From: SLRI01 sp964393275
GTDB taxonomy: Bacteria > Pseudomonadota > Alphaproteobacteria > Geminicoccales > Geminicoccaceae
DNA: 54,609 nt
Direction of reading: 5' to 3'
Assembly (NCBI GenBank): GCA_964393275.1
Contig: CAYMTA010000020.1
Location: forward strand, 1-54,609
Shown piece after piece: positions 48,871 through 54,609 of this stretch; position 1 is the stretch's first letter, and each line of letters starts with the position of its first letter. The position numbers and the translations under genes were made by a program. The notes beneath the pieces are model-generated. The model did no database searches. It saw only the letters and a list, made by a program, of their open reading frames with translations, and had not been told where the DNA came from.

Positions 48871-50138
48871 CAGCTCCGATAGTCGGCGTTGATGTCGATG
48901 TAGCCGTGCGTCAGATCGCAGGTCCAGACGGTGGCCCGGCCCGGCCCGCCGCCAACCGTGATATCGATGCGGATCTCCTGGCCGGCGAGGTGGGCCGCCA
49001 CCGGCGCCTCGTCGAGATCGGGCACGGCGGCGCCGTTCAGGGCCACGCTGTGGCCGCCGAAGGCGACGCCGAGCCTCGCCAGCTCGATCGCTTCGCCGGC
49101 CTTGCCAACGGCCATGACGATCCGCCCCCAATTGGCGTCGGCCCCGGCGATCGCCGTCTTGACCAGAGGCGAGTTGGCGACAACGAGCCCGATGCGCCGG
49201 GCGGCCGCATCGTCGGCGGCGCCGCCAACGCCGATCTCGATGAATTTCTGCGCCCCCTCGCCGTCGCGCACGACCTGCTGGGCGAGGTCGATCATCACGC
49301 CGTCGAGGGCGCTCACGAAGTCGGCGAGGCTGGGGTCGTCGGCGCTCCGGGGCGGCGTGTTACCGGCCCGGCCGGTGGCGAGCAGGAGAAGCGTGTCCGA
49401 GGTCGAGGTGTCGCCGTCGACGGTCGTCGCGTTGAAGGAGCGGTCGGTGGCCCGGTTCAGGAGAGTCTGCAGGATGGGGGCAGGCAGGGCGGCATCGGTC
49501 ACGGCGAAGGCCAGCATGGTCGCCATGTCGGGGGCGATCATGCCCGAGCCCTTGGCGATGCCGGTGATGGTGACATCCTTGCCGTCGATCGTGGTCCTGG
49601 CCGAGGCCCATTTGGGAAAGGTGTCGGTCGTCATGATGGCCCGGGCCGCCGCCTCGATCCCATCCTCACGGAGGCCGGCCACCAATGCAGGCACCGCCGC
49701 CTCGATCTTCTCGACGGCGAGGCGCTCGCCGATGACCCCGGTGGAGGCGACGAGCACCTCCTCGGCCGCGCAATCCAGGGCGGCCCGCACCGCCGCCACC
49801 TCGCGGGCCACCGCCGCGTCACCCTCCGCACCCCGGCAGACATTGGCATTGCCGGCATTGACGATGACCGCCCGCGCCCGGCCCCCTTGCGCCCGATCCC
49901 CTGGCTTCGGGTCTTGGGCGAGCGCCCGGCGACACCAGAGGACCGGATGGCCGGCGGTCAGCGAGCGCGTGAAGACGCCGGCGACGGTGCTGCCCGACCC
50001 GACCTCGATCAGCAGCAGATCCGGCCGACCGGCATAGCGGATGCCGGCGGCCAGCGTGGCGAAGCGGGCACCGGCGACTGGAGCTGGCGGGGCCGGTGCC
50101 CGGGGGGCGAGCGGCGACGGCTTGAGGGGCTTGGCCAT
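48870..50138 (-). CDS. argJ: Glutamate N-acetyltransferase/amino-acid acetyltransferase
   Basis: 422 residues of an autoprocessing Ntn-hydrolase. The cleavage site is in KGSGMIAPDMATMLAF, where Thr (about T207) becomes the nucleophile of the beta chain. VNAGNANVCRG, STGVIGERLAVEKI, NATTVDGDTSTSDT and ANSPLVKTAIAGADANWGRI are diagnostic. It recycles the acetyl group from N-acetylornithine to glutamate in arginine synthesis. Start ATG at 50138; the upstream parvulin ends 29 bases before. Confidence 0.95.
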   Translation of the reverse strand: MAKPLKPSPLAPRAPAPPAPVAGARFATLAAGIRYAGRPDLLLIEVGSGSTVAGVFTRSLTAGHPVLWCRRALAQDPKPGDRAQGGRARAVIVNAGNANVCRGAEGDAAVAREVAAVRAALDCAAEEVLVASTGVIGERLAVEKIEAAVPALVAGLREDGIEAAARAIMTTDTFPKWASARTTIDGKDVTITGIAKGSGMIAPDMATMLAFAVTDAALPAPILQTLLNRATDRSFNATTVDGDTSTSDTLLLLATGRAGNTPPRSADDPSLADFVSALDGVMIDLAQQVVRDGEGAQKFIEIGVGGAADDAAARRIGLVVANSPLVKTAIAGADANWGRIVMAVGKAGEAIELARLGVAFGGHSVALNGAAVPDLDEAPVAAHLAGQEIRIDITVGGGPGRATVWTCDLTHGYIDINADYRS

Positions 50139-50166
50139 GGACGGATCGAGGCGCTGCGTCGCCGCC

Positions 50167-50988
50167 CTACTCGCGCGCCGTGCCGTCGATGTTGAAGCGC
50201 TCCACCTCGGCACCCTCGCGGACCTGGGCCAGCAGGTCCTCGACAGCCTTGCGGGCCAGCTCGGTGCGCAACTCGGGCTCCATCTCCTCGAAGGTCGGGT
50301 TGGTCGTCTCCTTCGCGTCCACCATGATGACATGGTAGCCGAACTGCGTCTGCACAGGCTCCTTGCTGTAGGTGCCGGGCTCGAGCGCGAAGGCGGCGGC
50401 CTCGAACTCCGGGACCATGGCGCCGCGGCGGAACGTGCCGAGCTCGCCACCGCGCGCCGCAGCCGGATCGGTCGAGCGCTCCTTGGCGAGCTCGGCGAAA
50501 TCGGCGCCGGCGTCGAGCTCGGCGATGACCGCCAGGGCTTCCTCCTTGGTCTTGACCAGGATATGCCGGGCGGTCACTTCCTCCACGGCGAAGTCGGGCT
50601 GGCTGGCGCGCTCCTCGTAGGCCGCCTTGAGCGCCGCCTCGTCGGTGGCGGCGGTGACCGCGCGCTCGATCAGTGTCTGGCGCAGGACATCCGCCCGGGC
50701 CCGGGCGATCGCCGCCTCGACGTCGGGATCAGTGGCGAGCTTCTCGGCCTCGGCGGCCTCGAGCAGGAGCTGGCCGTCGATCAGCCGGTCGAGCAGCGGG
50801 TCGTAGATGGCCTCGATCGGCATCTGCCGGAACTGCTCGGGCAATTCCTTGTAGCTTTGCTCGAGGTCGCTGCGGTGGAACTCGATGTCGCCGACCTTGG
50901 CGACGACCGGGTCGTCCTGGGCCGCGGCCGCGCCGGCTGTGCCGAGGGCGAGCGCAAGGGCGAGGCCAAAACGCAACAGACGGGTCAT
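50167..50988 (-). CDS. Periplasmic parvulin-type peptidyl-prolyl isomerase
   Basis: 273 residues. A signal peptide (about 1-23) ends GAAAAQ. A SurA-N/PrsA-like helical chaperone part follows (about 25-130; RSDLEQSYKELPEQFRQMP, LLDRLIDGQLLLEAAE). The rotamase domain (about 133-225) includes TARHILVKTKEEALAVIAELDAGADFAELAKERSTDPAAARGGELGTF and QTQFGYHVIMVD. It helps outer-membrane or periplasmic protein folding. The ATG at 50988 begins the signal peptide; the frame is open to 51051 without signal-like sequence. It heads the parvulin-argJ-mutT run and is divergent from galU. Confidence 0.93.
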   Translation of the reverse strand: MTRLLRFGLALALALGTAGAAAAQDDPVVAKVGDIEFHRSDLEQSYKELPEQFRQMPIEAIYDPLLDRLIDGQLLLEAAEAEKLATDPDVEAAIARARADVLRQTLIERAVTAATDEAALKAAYEERASQPDFAVEEVTARHILVKTKEEALAVIAELDAGADFAELAKERSTDPAAARGGELGTFRRGAMVPEFEAAAFALEPGTYSKEPVQTQFGYHVIMVDAKETTNPTFEEMEPELRTELARKAVEDLLAQVREGAEVERFNIDGTARE

Positions 50989-51086
50989 GTGGGGAGCCTT
51001 CGAGTGGGATTTGGGGCGTATGGGGATGCAAATCGGCGCGCATAGAGACACAAACCGCTAGGATCGACAAGCCGCTCGGGGCGACC

Positions 51087-51102
51087 TTAACCGGAACTTA
51101 AC
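51087..51102 (+). promoter_or_regulatory. CtrA-type binding site between parvulin and galU
   Basis: TTAA (51087-51090), seven bases, TTAAC (51098-51102). This equals the TTAA-N7-TTAAC consensus of the alphaproteobacterial cell-cycle regulator CtrA. At about 70% GC the chance of a random perfect match in this window is very small. It lies 185 bases before galU and about 100 before the divergent parvulin start. Confidence 0.6.
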
Positions 51103-51121
51103 GAAGCCTGCGTAGTTTCCA

Positions 51122-51172
51122 CTTCGCCGCAAGGGCCGCGCGGCTTGAAGCCGCGCGGCCCTTGCGGCGAAG
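51122..51172. repeat. 51-bp perfect palindrome upstream of galU
   Basis: Two perfectly complementary 25-base arms (51122-51146 beginning CTTCGCCGCAAGGG, and 51148-51172) around one central G. On either strand it would make a very stable hairpin. No T-run follows on either side, so it is not a standard terminator. It sits 20 bases from the CtrA-type box in the divergent intergenic region, which otherwise holds no gene. Confidence 0.9.
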
Positions 51173-51286
51173 GCTCGGGGCTGGGTAGAAGGACCGCGGC
51201 GTTGGCGAGTCCTGCCCCTTGGGGGATGTCGGCCGGCTTTCGGCCCCCGTTCGCGCAATCCTGGACGTGCGCCGCAAGGAGAGTGG

Positions 51287-52153
51287 ATGACGGCTATCAA
51301 GAAAGTGGTGTTCCCGGTCGCCGGTCTCGGCACCCGAATGCTGCCGGCGACCAAGGTGCTGCCCAAGGAGATGCTGCCGGTCGTCGACAAGCCGATCATG
51401 CAATACGCGGTCGAGGAGGCGGCTGCGGCCGGCTGCGAGACCTTCATCTTCGTCACCGGTCGCGGCAAGACCATCATCGAGGATCACTTCGACCGCGCGG
51501 TCGAGCTCTTCGAGGCGCTGACGGCCAAGGGCAAGGACGACGTGCTGCGCGGGCTCGAGGGCGACGTGCCGCAGGCCGGGACCGTGCTCCTGACCCGCCA
51601 GCAGGAGGCCAAGGGCCTGGGCCACGCCGTCTGGTGCGCGCGCCGGATGATCGGCGACGAGCCGTTCGGCGTCATGCTGGTCGACGACCTGATCCATGCC
51701 GAGACGCCGTGCATGGCGCAGATGGCGAAGGCGCATGCCGAGACCGGTGGCAATCTGGTTGCCGTCATGGAGGTGCCGCATGAGCATACGGCCCGCTACG
51801 GCATCGTCGATCCGGGCCGTGAAACCGGCCCGCTCGTCGAGGTCAAGGGTCTGGTCGAGAAGCCGGCGCCCGACGCGGCACCCTCGCGCTACGCCGTGAT
51901 CGGCCGCTACATCCTCGATTCCGCCATCTTCGACCATCTCGGCCGGCACGAGATCGGCGCCGGTGGCGAGATCCAGCTCACCGACGCCATGCAGAAGCTG
52001 ATCGGCAGCCAGCCCTTCTTCGGCTATCGCTTCGCCGGCCGGCGGTTCGATTGCGGCGACAAGCTCGGCTACCTGGAAGCGATCGTCGCCACCGCCCTGG
52101 CCCGGCCGGACCTCGGCGCGGAGTTCGCCGCCATTCTCGATCAATACCGCTGA
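51287..52153 (+). CDS. galU: UTP-glucose-1-phosphate uridylyltransferase
   Basis: 288 residues. VVFPVAGLGTRMLPATKVLPKEMLPVVDKPIMQY is the GalU nucleotide-binding signature; LVKGLVEKP-like text (EVKGLVEKPAPDAAPSRYAVIGRYIL) and GGEIQLTDAMQKL follow. It makes UDP-glucose from glucose-1-phosphate for surface polysaccharides. AAGGAGAG precedes the ATG. First gene of galU-ugd-pgm. Confidence 0.97.
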   Translation: MTAIKKVVFPVAGLGTRMLPATKVLPKEMLPVVDKPIMQYAVEEAAAAGCETFIFVTGRGKTIIEDHFDRAVELFEALTAKGKDDVLRGLEGDVPQAGTVLLTRQQEAKGLGHAVWCARRMIGDEPFGVMLVDDLIHAETPCMAQMAKAHAETGGNLVAVMEVPHEHTARYGIVDPGRETGPLVEVKGLVEKPAPDAAPSRYAVIGRYILDSAIFDHLGRHEIGAGGEIQLTDAMQKLIGSQPFFGYRFAGRRFDCGDKLGYLEAIVATALARPDLGAEFAAILDQYR

Positions 52154-52192
52154 GCCGCCCGGCCCGCGCGGCCCGGCCCATGGAGTGCTGAA

Positions 52193-53512
52193 ATGCGTAT
52201 CGCGATGATCGGTACCGGCTATGTCGGTCTCGTGTCGGGCGCCTGCTTCGCCGAATTCGGGCTCGACGTCATCTGTGTCGACAAGGACGAGCGCAAGATC
52301 GCCATGCTCGAGGAGGGCCGAATTCCCATCTTCGAGCCAGGTCTCGACGCGCTCGTGGCACGCCACAAGGAGGCCGGGCGGCTGAGCTTCACCACCGATC
52401 TGAAGGCGGCGGTGCGGCAGAGCGAGGCGGTGTTCATCGCGGTCGGCACGCCGACCCGGCGCGGCGACGGCCATGCCGACCTGACCTATGTGTTCGCCGC
52501 CGCGGAGGAGATCGCGGAAGCCCTCGAGGGGCCGACGGTCGTGGTCACCAAGTCGACCGTGCCGGTCGGCACCGGCCGCCGGCTGCAGCGGCTCTTTCGC
52601 GCCAAGCGGCCGGACCTCGAGATCGATGTCGCCTCGAATCCCGAGTTCCTGCGCGAGGGCTCGGCGATCGAGGACTTCCTCAGGCCGGACCGGGTGGTGT
52701 GCGGCGTCGAGAGCGAGCGCGCGCGCGAGCTTCTGGCCAATGCCTACCGGCCGCTCAACCTGATCGAGACGCCGATCATGTTCACCACGCTCGAGACCGC
52801 CGAGCTGGTGAAGTACGCGACCAACAGCTTTCTCGCGACCAAGATCACCTTCATCAACGAGATGGCCGATCTCTGCGAGAAGGTCGGCGCCGACGTGCAG
52901 CAGGTCGCCAAGGGCATGGGTCTGGATGGGCGGATCGGCCGCAAGTTCCTGCATTCCGGGCCCGGCTATGGCGGCTCCTGCTTTCCCAAGGACACCTTGG
53001 CGCTCCTGCGCAGCGGCGAGCAGTACGACAGCCCGCTGCGCATCGTCGAGACCGTGGTGAGCGTCAACGAGGGGCGCAAGCGGCGGATGGTCCGCAAGAT
53101 CGTCGACGCCTGCGGCGGCTCCGTCGCCGGCAAGACGATCGGCATACTGGGTGTCACCTTCAAGCCCAACACCGACGACATGCGCGACAGCCCGAGCCTC
53201 GTGATCCTGCCGGCGCTGCGCGCCGAGGGGGCGAAGGTCCAGGCCTTCGACCCGGAAGGCATGCGCGAGGCCGCGACGCTCCTGCCGGAGGTCGAATGGT
53301 GCGCGGGGCCCTACGAGGCCGCCCGGCAGGCCGACGCGCTCGTCGTCCTGACCGAATGGAACGTCTTCCGGGGGCTCGATCTCGGCCGGCTGCACGACGA
53401 GATGCGCCGGCCCGTGCTGATCGATCTGCGCAACATCTTCGACCCGCTGCAGGTGACCCAGGCCGGCTTCGCCTATACCGGCATCGGCCGGGCCGCGACG
53501 CCGGTTGCCTGA
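52193..53512 (+). CDS. ugd: UDP-glucose 6-dehydrogenase
   Basis: 439 residues. The NAD-binding turn GTGYVGLVSGACFAEFG is at about 7-23, KSTVPVGTGRR and ASNPEFLREGSAIEDFLRPDR follow, and the catalytic Cys (about C263) is in GPGYGGSCFPKDT. The C-terminal UDP-binding domain starts after KTIGILGVTFKPNTDDMRDSPS. It oxidises UDP-glucose to UDP-glucuronate, the next step after GalU. The gap from galU is 39 bases. Confidence 0.97.
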   Translation: MRIAMIGTGYVGLVSGACFAEFGLDVICVDKDERKIAMLEEGRIPIFEPGLDALVARHKEAGRLSFTTDLKAAVRQSEAVFIAVGTPTRRGDGHADLTYVFAAAEEIAEALEGPTVVVTKSTVPVGTGRRLQRLFRAKRPDLEIDVASNPEFLREGSAIEDFLRPDRVVCGVESERARELLANAYRPLNLIETPIMFTTLETAELVKYATNSFLATKITFINEMADLCEKVGADVQQVAKGMGLDGRIGRKFLHSGPGYGGSCFPKDTLALLRSGEQYDSPLRIVETVVSVNEGRKRRMVRKIVDACGGSVAGKTIGILGVTFKPNTDDMRDSPSLVILPALRAEGAKVQAFDPEGMREAATLLPEVEWCAGPYEAARQADALVVLTEWNVFRGLDLGRLHDEMRRPVLIDLRNIFDPLQVTQAGFAYTGIGRAATPVA

Positions 53513-53543
53513 GCCGTTCACCAGCCGAGGGAATTTCGACATC

Positions 53544-54609
53544 GTGCCCGACCGCCACGTCTTCGATCCGACCATCCTGCGCGAGTACGACATCCGCGGC
53601 ATCGTCGGCGACACGCTGCATGCCGCCGATGCCAGGGCGATCGGCCGTGCCTTCGGCAGCATGGTTCGCCGCAATGGCGGACGGCGCGTGGCCGTCGGCC
53701 GCGATGGGCGGCTCAGCTCCCCCGAGCTGGCGGCAGCGCTGGCGGAGGGCCTGGCGGCCGCCGGGGCCGACGTGATCGACATCGGCATGGGACCGACGCC
53801 GATGCTCTATTTCGCGGTGCACCACCTGGCGGCCGATGGCGGCATCCAGGTGACCGGCTCGCACAACCCGCCGGACTACAACGGCTTCAAGATGATGCTC
53901 GGCCGGGCGTCCTTCTTCGGCGAGCGCATCCAGGACCTCGGTGCCCTGGCGGCCAGTGGTGATCTCGAGAGCGGCGCCGGCCGGACCGAGACCGCGGACA
54001 TCACGTCGGCCTATGTCGAGCGGCTGCTCGCCGACTATCGGGGTGGTCGGGCGATCGACGTGGCCTGGGATGCCGGCAACGGGGCCGCGGGGCCGATCAT
54101 GGAGGCGCTGGCGGCGCGCCTGCCGGGGCGGCACGCCTGCCTCTTCGCCGAGGTGGACGGGCGCTTCCCGAACCATCATCCCGACCCGACCGTGGCCGCC
54201 AACCTCGTCGACCTGATCGAGGAGGTGCGCTCGGGCGGCTACGAGATCGGCATCGGCTTCGACGGCGACGGCGATCGGATCGGCGTGGTCGACGGCCGGG
54301 GGCGGATCATCGCCGGCGACCAGATCCTGCAGATCCTGGCGGCGGACCTGCTCGAGCGGCGGCCGGGCTCGGTGATCATCGCCGACGTCAAGGCGAGCCA
54401 GGCACTGTTCGACGACATCGCCAGAAGGGGCGGCAAGCCCTTGATGTGGAAGACCGGCCACTCGCTGATCAAGAGCAAGATGATCGAGGCCGGAGCACCG
54501 CTCGCGGGCGAGATGAGCGGCCACATCTTCTACGCGGACGGGTTCTACGGCCATGACGACGCGCTCTACGTGGCCATCCGGCTGCTCGACATCCTGGCCC
54601 GGAGCGAGC
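53544..54609 (+). CDS. Phosphomannomutase/phosphoglucomutase (3' end outside window)
   Basis: 355 codons are visible, and the frame is open to the right edge. The opening FDPTILREYDIRGIVGDTL is typical of the AlgC/ManB group. The phosphoserine loop is TGSHNPPDYNGFK (Ser about 106), the Mg site FDGDGDRIGVVD, and the sugar loop GEMSGHIFY. It interconverts mannose-6-P/mannose-1-P and glucose-6-P/glucose-1-P, supplying GalU. Start GTG at 53544 has GAGGGAA 12 bases upstream. About a quarter of the protein, the C-terminal domain, is missing because of the window edge. Confidence 0.95.
   Translation, partial: MPDRHVFDPTILREYDIRGIVGDTLHAADARAIGRAFGSMVRRNGGRRVAVGRDGRLSSPELAAALAEGLAAAGADVIDIGMGPTPMLYFAVHHLAADGGIQVTGSHNPPDYNGFKMMLGRASFFGERIQDLGALAASGDLESGAGRTETADITSAYVERLLADYRGGRAIDVAWDAGNGAAGPIMEALAARLPGRHACLFAEVDGRFPNHHPDPTVAANLVDLIEEVRSGGYEIGIGFDGDGDRIGVVDGRGRIIAGDQILQILAADLLERRPGSVIIADVKASQALFDDIARRGGKPLMWKTGHSLIKSKMIEAGAPLAGEMSGHIFYADGFYGHDDALYVAIRLLDILARSE

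Noticed and set aside
51098..53788. Long minus-strand open frame (896 codons) opposite galU and ugd
   Set aside because: Complementary-frame shadow of two well-supported enzymes; no family motif and no ribosome-binding site.
1..54609. tRNA, rRNA, tmRNA or intact insertion sequences
   Set aside because: Reading both strands I found no cloverleaf-like segment with T-arm consensus, no rRNA-like blocks, and no transposase or integrase coding sequence.

Overview
The window is about 70% GC and reads as a chromosomal segment of an alphaproteobacterium, probably of the Rhodospirillales-like branch. The lineage is inferred from three things: the nrdR-ribD-ribE-ribB-ribH-nusB-thiL string, a perfect CtrA-type site (TTAA-N7-TTAAC), and the photolyase/CFA-synthase/DUF1365/FAD-oxidoreductase gene set. 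Nearly all genes are packed tightly, many with ATGA or GTGA stop/start overlaps, and alternative TTG or GTG starts are common. I saw no rRNA, tRNA, CRISPR array, intact insertion sequence or prophage.

Layout. 1-5.6 kb: 3' end of gatB, a DUF29 protein, a reversed-order hicB-hicA pair, a YaiI-type protein, endonuclease III, an MFS exporter, and rplM-rpsI with a consensus promoter and a strong terminator. 5.8-10.4 kb: a secreted LysM/FecR protein coupled to a CHASE2-PAS-GGDEF-EAL membrane protein (c-di-GMP signalling). 10.5-20.2 kb: ribokinase, then two convergent operons. One is a DUF6134 protein, an Fe-S (6-4)-type photolyase broken by an apparent one-base deletion, an SDR and an NTF2-like protein. 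The other is an FAD oxidoreductase, DUF1365, CFA synthase, an MFS-2 transporter and a DUF3833 lipoprotein. Both have an upstream TGATCC-N18-TA element like that of the RpoE/ChrR singlet-oxygen sigma factor, which suggests one photo-oxidative stress and lipid-modification regulon.

20.5-25.7 kb: a membrane-anchored HhH protein, a GMC oxidoreductase, an Atm1-type ABC exporter, and an orphan lipoprotein beside an AT-rich promoter patch. 26-31.3 kb: nrdR, riboflavin genes (the RibBA-like protein has a degenerate cyclohydrolase II half), nusB and thiL. 31.3-37.9 kb: a hydrolase, an unrecognised secreted protein, an SbmA/ABCD-type ABC exporter, EamA, DUF1003 and DUF3096 proteins. 38-41.5 kb: a tripartite tricarboxylate transporter (TctC-TctB-TctA) and MgtC. 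The block from 38 to 41.5 kb is bracketed by two copies of a REP/RAYT-like GGGGTCAGGAC motif. 41.7-44.2 kb: cupin and MATE genes separated by the only large non-coding stretch, which holds five palindromic repeats phased at about 32 bp followed by five 20-21 bp direct repeats.

44.4-47.5 kb: an altronate-dehydratase-family enzyme, a class III nucleotidyl cyclase with a membrane tail, a 47-residue basic protein, and an SDR remnant. 47.5-51 kb: an AEC transporter, MutT, ArgJ and a periplasmic parvulin. 51.3 kb to the end: galU, ugd and a phosphomannomutase/phosphoglucomutase cut by the window edge. These form a nucleotide-sugar pathway toward UDP-glucose and UDP-glucuronate. Upstream of galU lie a perfect CtrA-type box and a 51-bp perfect palindrome.

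The most promising leads are the paired RpoE-like promoters over the photolyase/lipid operons, the helically phased repeat arrays at 42.4-42.7 kb, and the CtrA box plus palindrome at galU.
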